This document shows positions 33,523 to 44,922 of a DNA stretch of 64,000 bases, in pieces; the stretch's first letter is position 1, and every line of letters begins with the position of its first letter. The notes below the pieces were generated by a model. It worked only from the letters and a program-made list of their open reading frames with translations, was not told where the DNA came from and made no database searches. This DNA comes from JACDBZ01 sp038233215 (GTDB lineage: Bacteria; Chloroflexota; Limnocylindria; QHBO01), in contig JBBSML010000001.1 of NCBI GenBank assembly GCA_038233215.1, forward strand, positions 142,417-206,416. The letters are read 5' to 3'. A program made the position numbers and the translations under genes.

Positions 33523-34583
33523 CATTCCGTGAGTTCACCGGCAAGAACGTTGAAGAGGCGATCCGTACCGCCATGGCGGAGTTCAGCTCTGACCTGAGCG
33601 AGCTCGATATCGAGATCCTGGCCCAGGGCAGTCGAGGTGTTCTCGGCGTGGGCGCCGAGGAGGCGCGCATCCTGGCCGCCCCGAAGTCGGCGATCGCCGC
33701 CGCAGATTCGGTCCGCGTCGAGAGCGTCTCAGTGGCTGATGAGGCCCGACCGCCGATGGCAGAGTCCGCGGCCGAGCCCCGGACCGAGCCCGAAACCGTC
33801 GCGCCGGCGGCCCATGATCCGCAGGGCGCCGTCGATTCTTCGCCCCCGGCTGACGAAGCCGCGCCGGTGGATCTGGAGGGCGCAGCGGTCGATGCCGAGG
33901 AACAGGTCGCCGAGCTGGAGCGCGCCGACGCCGCTCGGCGGACGCGTGGCAGCCGCGGGCGCGGTGGACGCGGCCGGAATGGGCGTGAGCGTGATCGCGA
34001 GCAGCCCGTGCGCGAAGGCCGTCCGGACGCCGCGCCACGTGAGCCACGCGCTGATCGCCCGGGCCGCGAGCCAGCGCCGTTCGTCTCCGCCAAGCCCATC
34101 GAGGAGCTCACCGAGGAGGAACGCTCCACGCTCGAAACCGCCAAGACCGTTCTCACCGAGATGCTGGAGCTCATGGAGCTGAAGGCAACGGTCGAGATTG
34201 CCAGCGATGGGGACACCGCGCGACTGAACGTGCGTGGAGATGACCTCGCCGCGCTGATCGGCCGTCGCGGCGAGAAGCTCGCCAGCCTTCAGCACATCGT
34301 CAACCTGATCGTGGGACGACGCGAGGGCCAACACCACCGCATCGCGATCGACGTGGAGAATTATCGTGGCCGTCGCGAGCAGCAGCTGCGCGACGTGGCC
34401 GATCGGGCAGCGAAGCGGGTCATCCAGAGCGGGAAGATCATCCAGCTTGAAGCGATGCCTGCGATCGAGCGACGCGTTGTCCACATGGCGCTCCTTGAGA
34501 ACCCGCGCATCCGCACCCAGAGCGTCGGTGTCGAACCCAACCGTCGAATCGTCGTGTTGCCGGCAAGCCAGGTCAAGGAGTAG
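33519..34583 (+). CDS. jag: Jag/KhpB-type RNA-binding protein (Jag-N, KH, R3H)
   Basis: 354 residues. The Jag-N domain is FTGKNVEEAIRTAMAEF with LAQGSRGVLGVGAEEARI. A long Ala/Glu/Arg-rich, probably disordered linker spans residues about 75-190. The KH domain has LIGRRGEKLASLQHIVNLI and the R3H-type end has PAIERRVVHMALL then RRIVVLPA. It binds RNA and influences cell division and envelope growth in Gram-positives. Last gene of the rpmH operon. Confidence 0.93.
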   Translation: MTFREFTGKNVEEAIRTAMAEFSSDLSELDIEILAQGSRGVLGVGAEEARILAAPKSAIAAADSVRVESVSVADEARPPMAESAAEPRTEPETVAPAAHDPQGAVDSSPPADEAAPVDLEGAAVDAEEQVAELERADAARRTRGSRGRGGRGRNGRERDREQPVREGRPDAAPREPRADRPGREPAPFVSAKPIEELTEEERSTLETAKTVLTEMLELMELKATVEIASDGDTARLNVRGDDLAALIGRRGEKLASLQHIVNLIVGRREGQHHRIAIDVENYRGRREQQLRDVADRAAKRVIQSGKIIQLEAMPAIERRVVHMALLENPRIRTQSVGVEPNRRIVVLPASQVKE

Positions 34584-34612
34584 GTTGGCGGGGAGGGCCC
34601 CGGAACGAGATC

Positions 34613-35068
34613 GTGACGGTGGATGGGGCCGCCTGCGCCGTCGCGCGGATCGGCCCGGACGGGCCATGGGTCGGATTTGCGCCGAGTCTCGATGATGGCT
34701 ACATGCTGGTCGTCGGCGACACGGAAGGGCGTCCACGACGGGCCCCCGCTTCGAACGATGAACTGCTGGCGCTGGCCACCGTCTACTTCGACGAGTCCCT
34801 CGATGAGCCGCCGGATGATCTGGCGGCAACGCTCGGGGATATCGGGTCGCTCGTGCGGCACGTCGCTGAGCACGAGGCGGACCCGGAACGCCTCCGTCTG
34901 CTGACGGAGGCGGTCGACGCCGTGGACGACGGTCTCGCGGCCGAAGTCACGATCGCGCGCCTGGGACGGGCGCTTGGGGACGGCGATGCCGCCGCGCGAC
35001 TACGGCGCCGCGTCACGGAGCTGGTCGAAACTGATCAGGACGTTGGGCCATCCTCGGAGGCGCGGTGA
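34613..35068 (+). CDS. Hypothetical protein, acidic
   Basis: 151 residues, strongly acidic, with a beta-rich first half (AACAVARIGPDGPWVGFAP, YMLVVGDTEG) and a helical second half (LLALATVYFDESLDE, VTIARLGRALGDGDAAARLRRRV). No family recognised. GTG start at 34613, 29 bases after jag, so probably cotranscribed. Its last 34 bases overlap the convergent membrane-protein gene. Confidence 0.55.
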   Translation: MTVDGAACAVARIGPDGPWVGFAPSLDDGYMLVVGDTEGRPRRAPASNDELLALATVYFDESLDEPPDDLAATLGDIGSLVRHVAEHEADPERLRLLTEAVDAVDDGLAAEVTIARLGRALGDGDAAARLRRRVTELVETDQDVGPSSEAR

Positions 35069-35520
35069 TCGACCGGTGTATCCCGCGGCGGGCTGTCGGC
35101 CGAGGGGGACGAGGTTGCGGGGCTGCGAGCGTGGGTTCCACCGAATACCCACTTGCCACCCTCCGACTGAAGCTCCTGCCAGCCGGCGTAGGCCATGACC
35201 AGCGCGCCGATGACGGCGACAACGAACATGATCGTATTGAGTGACCCGATCAGGCCCAGGTAGCCGAGCCATTGCAGGGCGGTGATGACGGCTCCGGCTG
35301 CGGCGAGAAGTCCGAGCGCCGCCATGAGGCTGCCCTTGGAGCCCGGCAGCGTCGTGCCGGTCGAGAACTGCGGCAGGAACACCACCACCAGCATGCCGAA
35401 CGCGGCGAGGATGGAGAGGAACAGCAGCCCGCCCCAATTGCTGATCAGTCCGGCCAGGATGACCGCCGCCGAGCCGAAGACAGCCAGCTTCTCGTTCTGG
35501 CCGAGTTTCGAAACGTCCAT
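35035..35520 (-). CDS. Small membrane protein, four helices
   Basis: 161 residues. After MDVSKLGQNEK come about four hydrophobic segments (VFGSAAVILAGLISNWGGLLF, ILAAFGMLVVVFLPQF, LMAALGLLAAAGAVITALQWLG, TIMFVVAVIGALVMAYAGW) and a Ser/Pro-rich polar tail. ATG at 35520 with GGAGG upstream. Function unknown. The frame upstream of this Met lacks membrane features and was left out. Confidence 0.7.
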   Translation of the reverse strand: MDVSKLGQNEKLAVFGSAAVILAGLISNWGGLLFLSILAAFGMLVVVFLPQFSTGTTLPGSKGSLMAALGLLAAAGAVITALQWLGYLGLIGSLNTIMFVVAVIGALVMAYAGWQELQSEGGKWVFGGTHARSPATSSPSADSPPRDTPVDHRASEDGPTS

Positions 35521-35646
35521 GTGTGCCCGCACCCTCCGTGTGAATGACGGCCCCCGTCCACGTCGGACCGTAGCACAGGCGGGCAAGCGACATTCGTCGT
35601 GGAGGTGCGGAATGGCGCACGCCGGCGCACCGCCGATGAGGGTGAA

Positions 35647-36010
35647 TGGTGGAGATGGGGGAGAATCGAACTCCCCGTCCAGAACACGCTCCCCGAGAAC
35701 TTCCTACAGGTATTTCCGGCCAACTTACGATTTCGCGTCGCGGACCCCCGACCGGCGGGGTGCCTCGTCTGCTATCCGATCGTGCCTCTCGGCTCTTTGG
35801 CGCTGCTCACCGGAGTCGGCGGCGCCGCACCTCCCCTAATGACATCTTCGCCGTCCGGGGAGGGTGGACGGCGTCAATGCTCACTGCCTAAGCAGCGAGG
35901 GCGTAACTATCGTTGCCAGTTACAGCAATTGCCCGCTTTTTTACGAGGCCTGCGAGCAACCTCGACCTGCGATTCCCGGCTCACGGACCCTGTCGAAACC
36001 TGACATCCCC
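35647..36010 (-). ncRNA. ssrA: Transfer-messenger RNA (tmRNA)
   Basis: 364 bases. The 5' end GGGGATGTCAGG-TTTCGACAGG and the 3' end GGGGAGTTCGATTCTCCC-CCATCTCCACCA form the tRNA-like domain; seven acceptor pairs close (one G-U) and CCA is encoded. The tag reading frame runs from GCA at 35932 to TAG at 35888 and gives AIAVTGNDSYALAA, ending in the protease-recognised YALAA. Rescues stalled ribosomes together with SmpB, whose gene lies just upstream on the same strand. Confidence 0.93.
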
Positions 36011-36029
36011 ACGAACCGATACGTCCGCC

Positions 36030-36058
36030 ATCTTAGCAGACCCATCGGCCGATGCGAA
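36030..36058 (-). promoter_or_regulatory. Probable ssrA promoter
   Basis: TTCGCA (36058-36053) and TAAGAT (36035-36030) on the minus strand, 17-base spacer, about 20 bases before the mature tmRNA 5' end. Confidence 0.5.
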
Positions 36059-36133
36059 CGCCCGTTCTATGGTCGGCGTCGGCTGGACGCTTAATCACTC
36101 GTGTCTTCGCGGGCAATGGGACCCTGCTCGCTT

Positions 36134-36196
36134 GGACAGATGCTGTCCCGGTGGGCGTAAGCCGAACAATCAGGCTGAGGACGAGGGTGCGAGTCC
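36134..36196. other. Row of short hairpins between ssrA and smpB
   Basis: GGACAG-atg-CTGTCC (36134-36148), GGC-GTAA-GCC with a GNRA loop (36154-36163, mutually exclusive with the next), AGCC-n9-GGCT (36160-36176) and GGAC-n10-GTCC (36179-36196) follow one another. No T-run, so not ordinary terminators. No known RNA family recognised, and no gene in 36059-36199. Confidence 0.4.
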
Positions 36197-36199
36197 CGC

Positions 36200-36664
36200 C
36201 TAGAGTTTGATGCGACCGGCCTGCTTGGACTCGCGGTCGAGTTCGCGGCGCATGTCGCGCTCGGCGATCGAGCGGCGCTTGTCGTGCGTCTTCTTGCCGC
36301 GAGCCACGCCGATCTCGAGCTTCGCCCGTCCTCCGCGCAGGTAGAGCCGGAGCGGAACGATGGTCAGGCCCTTCGCCGACTGCAGACCGGTCAGCTCCGC
36401 GATCTGATCGCGGTGCAAGAGGAGTTTTCGCGTGCGGGTCGGCGGATGATTGTTGCGGTTGCCCTGCGCGTATTCAGCGATATGCGCGCCGATCAGCCAG
36501 GCCTCGCCCTTATCGACCCGCGCGTATGCCTCCGCGATATTCACCTTGTGCGCACGGACGCTCTTGATCTCGGTGCCGGTCAGCACGATGCCCGCCTCGA
36601 GGGTGTCCTCGATGGCGTAGTCGTGGCGGGCGCGTCGATTGACGGCGATCGTCTCGTCGGGCAT
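36200..36664 (-). CDS. smpB: SsrA-binding protein SmpB
   Basis: 154 residues. NRRARHDYAIEDTLEAGIVLTGTEIKS, VNIAEAYARV and the C-terminal KKTHDKRRSIAERDMRRELDRE are the SmpB signature. It delivers tmRNA to stalled ribosomes. The ATG at 36664 (MPDETIAVN) has AGGATCC upstream and is preferred to the one at 36685. Confidence 0.96.
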   Translation of the reverse strand: MPDETIAVNRRARHDYAIEDTLEAGIVLTGTEIKSVRAHKVNIAEAYARVDKGEAWLIGAHIAEYAQGNRNNHPPTRTRKLLLHRDQIAELTGLQSAKGLTIVPLRLYLRGGRAKLEIGVARGKKTHDKRRSIAERDMRRELDRESKQAGRIKL

Positions 36665-36704
36665 GGATCCTGGCTCCGGCTGCATGAAACAGGGGGCATG
36701 GAAA

Positions 36705-36726
36705 GAGCCGGTGTTTCCACCGGCTC
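36705..36726 (-). other. GNRA-capped hairpin upstream of smpB
   Basis: A perfect 9-base stem (GAGCCGGTG/CACCGGCTC) closes a four-base loop that reads GAAA on the minus strand. Only three T residues follow, so termination would be weak. It separates a possible micropeptide from smpB. Confidence 0.5.
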
Positions 36727-36755
36727 AATCCGTCGCTACACCACGCGAAGCCGTG

Positions 36756-36797
36756 TTAGGCCACTGCCTCGGTGGTGGCGTGCTTGGAACTATCCAT
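36756..36797 (-). CDS. Possible 13-residue micropeptide after the S41 protease gene
   Basis: ATG at 36797 lies behind a strong AAAGGAGG, about 11 bases away; GTG or TTG codons nearer to it could also start. It encodes MDSSKHATTEAVA and ends TAA. The strong ribosome site has no other visible gene to serve. It may act as a leader for smpB. Unproven. Confidence 0.35.
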   Translation of the reverse strand: MDSSKHATTEAVA

Positions 36798-36830
36798 TGG
36801 CAACACCACCTCCTTTCGTTGTCCGCGATG

Positions 36831-38186
36831 CTAGCAGATGGCGCGCGCGCCGACAATCCCCACCACCGCCGCAGGATGCACTCCGGCCGAGGGGGCGCCG
36901 GCGGGAGTCAGCGCCGCTTCCTCACCGGCGACCGGCTCTCCGTCGAGGAACGACAGGGCGGCGTCGAGCACAGGGTCCTCCTCCGGTGGCGTTTCGGCGG
37001 TGCGTGTCGCGTCGATATCGGGCTGAATGCCGTCAGGCGCCACGCTGTTGTGATCGGGGGTGAACCATCGGCTGATCGTGATCCGGACCCCCGCGTCGTT
37101 CTCGAGGCGACCCCAGACCTGGACCGTATTCTTGCCGAATGATGGCTCGCCGATGATCGTCGCGCGCCCAGCGTCCTGGAGTGCCGCGGCCACGATCTCC
37201 GATGCGGATGCCGAGCCGCCGTTGATGAGCACCGCGACCGGCAGCCCGGGATCGGTCGCCACCCCCTCGCCGGTCGACGGCCATTCGCGCACGTCGTCGC
37301 CGGCAGATTCCTGGGTGAAGACGAGGCCGTCATCGATGAACTGGCTGGCGATCTTCTGGGCGGCATCGATGTATCCGCCGGGATTGTCGCGCAGATCGAA
37401 GACGATCTGATCGGCCCCCTCCTCGAGCAGGTCGGACAGGGCGGTCTGGAACTGATCGGCGGCCGGTGCCGAGAATCCGTTGAGAGCGATGTAGCCGATG
37501 TGGTCGTCGATCATCCGTGCTTCGACCTCCTGGAGCGTGATCTCCGAGCGCGTGATGGTGACGTCGAATGGATCCGCATCGCCACGCTGGAGGGTGAGGG
37601 TCACTTCGGTCCCCGACTCGCCACGAATGCGGCCGATCTGAACCTCCATGGTGGTGCCGGCCACCGGTTCACCGTCGACCGACACGACGAAATCGCCGGA
37701 CTCGACGCCGGCCATCTCTGCCGGGGATTCGGCCAGCGGGGCGACGACCACCAGGCGACAGATCTCGCTCAGCTCCGTGCAGGCGGCGAGGTCCGCGGCA
37801 TCCTCAACGTTGCGAATGGCCATCTCGGCCCCGATGCCGCTGAACGTGCCGGACAGATCGCCCAAGGCCCGTGAGTACTGCTCAGGCGGCATGTACCCTG
37901 AGTAGGGGTCCTCGACGCCGTACTGGAACATGCCTCGGAGGGCGCCCTCGGCCAGCTTGTCGCTGTCGAGATCGTCGACGTACTCGGCCTGAAGTCGGTC
38001 GTACGCCTCGCAGAATGCTGCGAAGCCCTCATCGGGAGCGGCGCAGCCGGTGTCACCGCCGCTGCCGCCTGCGAGGTAGCCCCCGACAAAGAGCAGCGTG
38101 CCGACGACGGCGGCGAGGGCAAGGGTGATGATCCACGGGACGCTGCCGGCCCGCGAAGCCGGAGATGGTTGCGTAGGGTCATTCAT
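36831..38186 (-). CDS. ctpA: C-terminal processing (tail-specific) protease, S41 family
   Basis: 451 residues. N-terminal helix WIITLALAAVVGTLLFVGGYLAGG anchors it outside the membrane. Then the S41 N-terminal region (LQAEYVDDLDSDKLAEGALRGMFQ), a PDZ domain (VVVAPLAESPAEMAGVESGDFVVSVDG) and the protease core. The catalytic serine is in NGGSASASEI and the lysine in GEPSFGKNTVQ. The tail has an odd Pro/Ala/Val-rich end. A TAGACT ends ten bases before the ATG. Commonly found with ftsEX, as here. Confidence 0.93.
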   Translation of the reverse strand: MNDPTQPSPASRAGSVPWIITLALAAVVGTLLFVGGYLAGGSGGDTGCAAPDEGFAAFCEAYDRLQAEYVDDLDSDKLAEGALRGMFQYGVEDPYSGYMPPEQYSRALGDLSGTFSGIGAEMAIRNVEDAADLAACTELSEICRLVVVAPLAESPAEMAGVESGDFVVSVDGEPVAGTTMEVQIGRIRGESGTEVTLTLQRGDADPFDVTITRSEITLQEVEARMIDDHIGYIALNGFSAPAADQFQTALSDLLEEGADQIVFDLRDNPGGYIDAAQKIASQFIDDGLVFTQESAGDDVREWPSTGEGVATDPGLPVAVLINGGSASASEIVAAALQDAGRATIIGEPSFGKNTVQVWGRLENDAGVRITISRWFTPDHNSVAPDGIQPDIDATRTAETPPEEDPVLDAALSFLDGEPVAGEEAALTPAGAPSAGVHPAAVVGIVGARAIC

Positions 38187-38252
38187 GGGAGACCGAAGTC
38201 TAGCGATGCTCCTTCATGGCAGTGGTAGAGCGCCGGTTACGATTCCGTTATG

Positions 38253-39152
38253 TCAGCGCGCAGCCGAGAGGTATGAGCGCACGCTGATCCACGATCCCAG
38301 CGCGCCGACTCCCAGGCCCACGGCGAGCAGGAGGACCGACAGCGTCGTCAGGAACTGCGTGCTCACGGCGGTCGGCATCTGGAAGATCGTCACCATCGCC
38401 GGCTGGATCGGATCCCAGACCACCGCCACCAGGACGATGGTGACGATCGCGCCGGCCAGGCCGCAGAGGACCCCCTCCAGGATGAACGGCCAGCGAATGA
38501 AGGAGTCCGACGCTCCGACCAGCCGCATGATCTCGATCTCGTTGGCTCGACTGTAAACCGCGATCCGGATGGTATTGATGATCATAAAGAGGACCGTCAG
38601 GCCGACGAGGCCGATGCCCACCAGCCCCACCGTGCGGATGACGTTGATGATGCCAAGCAGCGCGTCGTACTCAGTCTGCTTGGTGAGCACGCGATCGACG
38701 TCGTCATGTGCGGTGAGCGCTGCGGCCACGTCGCCGGACGCGTCCGCATCGGCCAGGCTGATCTCCAGGCTCGCGAACAAGGTGATCTTGGAATCCGGGT
38801 CGCCGAGATCGAGCTCACGGCCGACCTCGATGTACGACTGCCGCAGCCTGGCCATGGCAACGGCCGGTGAGACGTATTCGACCGAGTCCACTCCCGGATA
38901 GGCCTCCACCTCCTCGATCAATTGTTCCCGCCCGGCATCCGACAGGCCATCCTCCAGGCGAGCGGTGACTGCGACCTTGCCCTCGATGAACTCGAGCCCG
39001 GCGTTGAGCCCGGTGATGACGATGAAGAGGGCGGACAGCAGCACGAGCATGAGGATCACGGTCGCGGTCGCGGCCAGGCTCATCATGGCGTTGCGCCAGA
39101 ACCCCTGCCAGGCGCGGACGATGCTGAAGCCTATGAAGCGCAGGAAGGGCAT
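38253..39152 (-). CDS. ftsX: Cell division permease FtsX
   Basis: 299 residues. One N-terminal helix (MMSLAATATVILMLVLLSALF), an extracellular domain (VTARLEDGLSDAGREQLIEEV, VEYVSPAVAMARLR) and three C-terminal helices, with RANEIEIMRLVGASDSFIRWPFILEG as the FtsX hallmark. Works with FtsE to activate peptidoglycan hydrolases. Three bases after ftsE. Confidence 0.95.
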   Translation of the reverse strand: MPFLRFIGFSIVRAWQGFWRNAMMSLAATATVILMLVLLSALFIVITGLNAGLEFIEGKVAVTARLEDGLSDAGREQLIEEVEAYPGVDSVEYVSPAVAMARLRQSYIEVGRELDLGDPDSKITLFASLEISLADADASGDVAAALTAHDDVDRVLTKQTEYDALLGIINVIRTVGLVGIGLVGLTVLFMIINTIRIAVYSRANEIEIMRLVGASDSFIRWPFILEGVLCGLAGAIVTIVLVAVVWDPIQPAMVTIFQMPTAVSTQFLTTLSVLLLAVGLGVGALGSWISVRSYLSAAR

Positions 39153-39155
39153 CGG

Positions 39156-39893
39156 TCAGTACTCGCGCTCGTAGGCTGCCGTCGCCTCGTCGCGCACCAG
39201 CAGGCCGCCCTCGAGTGCGAGAACCCGACGACGCATGGCGTTGACGATCTCCTGGTTGTGCGTGGCCATCAGCACCGTCGTGCCGAGCTCGTTGATCTGG
39301 ATCAGGAGCTGGATGATCTCCCAGCTGGTGACCGGGTCGAGGTTCCCGGTCGGTTCATCGGCGATCAAGATGGCTGGGTCGTGAACCAGCGCGCGGGCGA
39401 TGGCGGTGCGTTGCTGCTCGCCACCCGACAGCTGCGTCGGCAGGTGGTGCGCATGATCGTGAAGGCCAACCAGGTTCAGCAGTTGCGGGACCCGCTGGCG
39501 GACGATGGCCCGCGGTGACCCGGTCACGTCGAGCGCGAAGGCCACGTTCTCCCAGACCGTCTTGCTCGGCAACAGGCGGAAGTCCTGGAACACGATCCCG
39601 ATGCGCCTCCGCAGACCTGGCACCTGGCCCCGGCGCATGCGAAGCAGGTCGTGGCCCGCGACGCGGACGTGGCCGGCCGTCGGAACGCCCTCGCGGATGA
39701 GGAGGCGGATGAACGTGCTCTTGCCCGCGCCGGACGGGCCCACCAGGAACACGAAGTCGCCGCTGGCGATCTGCACGTTGACATCGGCCAACGCGACCTT
39801 GCCGTTTGGGTAGGTCATGCCGACATCGACCATGCGGATGACCGGTGCGTCGGCCGGCTCGGATCGGGTGCGTCGGCGCAAGAGGGATGTCAT
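39156..39893 (-). CDS. ftsE: Cell division ATP-binding protein FtsE
   Basis: 245 residues. Walker A GPSGAGKST, signature LSGGEQQRTAIARALVHDP, Walker B ILIADEPTGNLDP and switch MATHN are intact; VFQDFRLLPSKTVWENVAFAL is typical of FtsE. Start ATG at 39893, with another ATG at 39917 possible. Confidence 0.95.
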   Translation of the reverse strand: MTSLLRRRTRSEPADAPVIRMVDVGMTYPNGKVALADVNVQIASGDFVFLVGPSGAGKSTFIRLLIREGVPTAGHVRVAGHDLLRMRRGQVPGLRRRIGIVFQDFRLLPSKTVWENVAFALDVTGSPRAIVRQRVPQLLNLVGLHDHAHHLPTQLSGGEQQRTAIARALVHDPAILIADEPTGNLDPVTSWEIIQLLIQINELGTTVLMATHNQEIVNAMRRRVLALEGGLLVRDEATAAYEREY

Positions 39894-40047
39894 TGGTGCA
39901 GCACCGATGGTAACCAATGATCGCCGGTCCGTTGCGAGCGGCCTCCGTCGCGGACGTCATCTGGCAGCGCGATCGTGCGTGCTAGCCTGCCCTGGCCCAC
40001 ATCGCCCATGACGACGATCCAGTTCCCCAATGACCCTCGGCGCCCCG

Positions 40048-41173
40048 CTAGGCGGTAGACGACGAGTCGCCCTCCCCAACCCGTGAACGCAGGTAGCCCT
40101 CGATAAAGGTCTCGAGGTCGCCATCCAGCACGGCCGTGGGGTTCGAGGTTTCCACCCCCGTGCGCAGGTCCTTGACCATCGTGTAGGGCTGGAGCACGTA
40201 GCTGCGGATCTGGTTGCCCCAGCCAGCCTCGACATGCTCACCGCGCAGGTGAGCCATCTCGGCTTCCCGCTCCTCCTCCTGGCGCTCGATGAGCCTGGCA
40301 CGCAGCACCGACATGGCGCGGTCGCGGTTCTGGTGCTGACTCCGCTCGCTCTGGACTGCGACGACGATGCCGGTCGGCAGGTGCGTCAGTCGCACGGCGC
40401 TATCGGTCTTGTTGACGTGCTGGCCGCCTGCCCCGCTGGCGCGGTACGTGTCCACGCGCAGATCCTTGTCGTCGATTTCGAGTGCCGCGTCCTCGGGGAC
40501 TTCGGGCATGACCTCGACGAGCGCGAAGGTCGTGTGGCGGCGCTTCTGCGAGTCGAACGGACTGATCCGCACGAGCCGGTGCACCCCGCGCTCGCTGCGC
40601 AGCCGGCCGTAGACCCAGCGGCCATCGATGCTGAAGCTCACGCTCTTCAGGCCGACGCCCTCGCCCTCGGTCGCTTCGAGGATCTCGGTCTTGAACCGAT
40701 GGCGCTCCGCCCAGCGCAGGTACATGCGCAGGAGCATCTCGGCCCAGTCCTGGCTCTCCGTTCCACCGGCTCCGGCATGGATCGACACGATGGCGCCGCG
40801 TTCGTCGAACGGCTCGCTCAGCAGGAGCTGCTGCTCGATCCGGTTCCAGTCGGCCTGGAGCGTGGCAAGGTCACGTTCGAGATCGGGTTGCAGGCCCGCG
40901 GCCGCAGCGGGGTCGGCCGCCGCCATCTCCGCCATCTCCGCCAGGCCGGATGCGCGGTCGCCGATCGACCGCCAGGTTTCGATCTCCGATCGCAGCTCTT
41001 CCGCGCGACGCATGACCGTCTGTGCCTGGACAGGATCGTCCCACAGGGTGGGATCCGCCGAGCGTTCGGTCAGTTCGGCGAGCTCGGCCTCGTTGTTGGC
41101 GTGGTCAAAGACGCACCGAGGTTTCGGCCACGAGACGCGCCAGGCGGTGCGCCTCGTCCCTAATTGCGTCCAA
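40048..41173 (-). CDS. prfB: Peptide chain release factor 2, with programmed +1 frameshift
   Basis: 374 residues after frameshifting. The short first frame runs from a TTG at 41173 (DAIRDEAHRLARLVAETSVRL) to CTT-TGA at 41110-41105. Skipping the T at 41107 gives the main frame, which continues DHANNEAELAELTERSADP to 40048. The heptamer CTTTGAC is the classical autoregulatory RF2 site. The main part has the GGQ motif (ASGAGGQHVNKTDSAVR) and AGAGGTESQDWAEML. It releases peptides at UGA and UAA. The TTG start overlaps the end of the upstream Cys-rich gene by 14 bases. Confidence 0.93.
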
Positions 41174-41459
41174 TGGACGCCACCATCGGAAGCTCGCCCA
41201 GGTCCGCCAGCCGGTTTCCCTTGGCGCGCACCTTCGCCGGGTTGACGCACGGGCAATAGCCCTGGCGCGGGCAGACGCCGCAGTTGCCATCGCAGTCGAG
41301 CGTCGCGGCATAGGTGCAGCGCATGCAGTCGCGCTCACACATGATGAGGTCTTCGTAGGGAAGGTCTGGGTCTCTGAAGCGGGTGACCGGTGGGAGATGA
41401 GCCGCCGTGCTGACGGGGAGCGCTACCGCGGCTCTAGGTGGTGCGGTCAATTGCTTCAC
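41160..41459 (-). CDS. Small cysteine-rich protein upstream of prfB
   Basis: 99 residues from a GTG at 41459 that follows GGAGGG. The first 50 residues are low-complexity (APPRAAVALPVSTAAHLPP). The second half holds nine cysteines in a compact block: MCERDCMRCTY, then LDCDGNCGVCPRQGYCPCVNP. This could bind zinc or an iron-sulfur cluster. No family recognised. It overlaps prfB and is probably cotranscribed with it. Confidence 0.6.
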   Translation of the reverse strand: MKQLTAPPRAAVALPVSTAAHLPPVTRFRDPDLPYEDLIMCERDCMRCTYAATLDCDGNCGVCPRQGYCPCVNPAKVRAKGNRLADLGELPMVASIGRN

Positions 41460-41580
41460 GAATCCCTCCACCGAACGGGATCGCGAGGGGGCCTGGATTT
41501 GACCTCGCGATGATCGTTCTGCCCATCCTAGCGGGTCAGTCAGATATCGCAACCCCGCGCGGATCGGGCATCATTGCGCC

Positions 41581-41706
41581 ATGCCCGACCCCTTCCTTGT
41601 CATCGTCGGAGTGATCGCGATCGCGTGCGTCATTCTCTTCCCGATCCGCCTCTGGCGCCGCCGCCAGCACCGCTACGGAAAGGAGAACGAAGACCTCGAT
41701 GCGTAG
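41581..41706 (+). CDS. Small single-helix membrane protein (41 residues)
   Basis: MPDPFLVIVGVIAIACVILF is one transmembrane helix, followed by a positive stop (RLWRRRQHRYGKEN) and an acidic end, a layout seen in many bacterial small membrane proteins. ATG at 41581. It stands alone between prfB and secA and points the other way. No clear ribosome site. Confidence 0.45.
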   Translation: MPDPFLVIVGVIAIACVILFPIRLWRRRQHRYGKENEDLDA

Positions 41707-41803
41707 CCGGCTCGATGTATCAAGATCATGTCACCCCAAGCCTTCCTCAGGTCATGCCGTTCAGGAGCCTAGCCTCCCCACGAACAGCGTCAGCTGGTGA
41801 CTG

Positions 41804-44680
<2,877 letters not shown>

Positions 44681-44689
44681 GGGGCGGCG

Positions 44690-44695
44690 AGTATA
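44690..44695 (-). promoter_or_regulatory. -10 promoter element next to the secA start
   Basis: TATACT on the minus strand ends nine bases before the secA ATG. The rest of the 240-base gap up to 44922 holds a GCC-rich microrepeat (about 44766-44788) and no gene. Confidence 0.4.
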
Positions 44696-44922
44696 GCCCG
44701 ATCGTTGACGGCTGCCTCCGCGCCTTCCAGAACAAATTGGTTCCAGACCCCGGCTACCGGGATGACCGCCGCCCGCCGCCCGCCGCCCATAGGTCGGGCG
44801 CGTACGCACGCAGACCGCCTCAACTGCGCCATAGAGCCCGATACGTGAGACCGGCCGGCGCGTGTAGTCCCGCCAGCGCGCCACACTGCCTCATTCATTG
44901 GCGCCCGTGGTCCTTCCGAGAG

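Noticed and set aside
41174..41256. Extension of RF2 upstream in its main frame
   Set aside because: The main frame upstream of CTTTGAC has no RF2-like sequence; the frameshifted first frame from the TTG at 41173 does.
44740..44800. GCC-rich repeat as a CRISPR or tandem-repeat locus
   Set aside because: Only a short GCCGCCC microrepeat; no spaced repeats. No CRISPR-like array was seen anywhere in the window.
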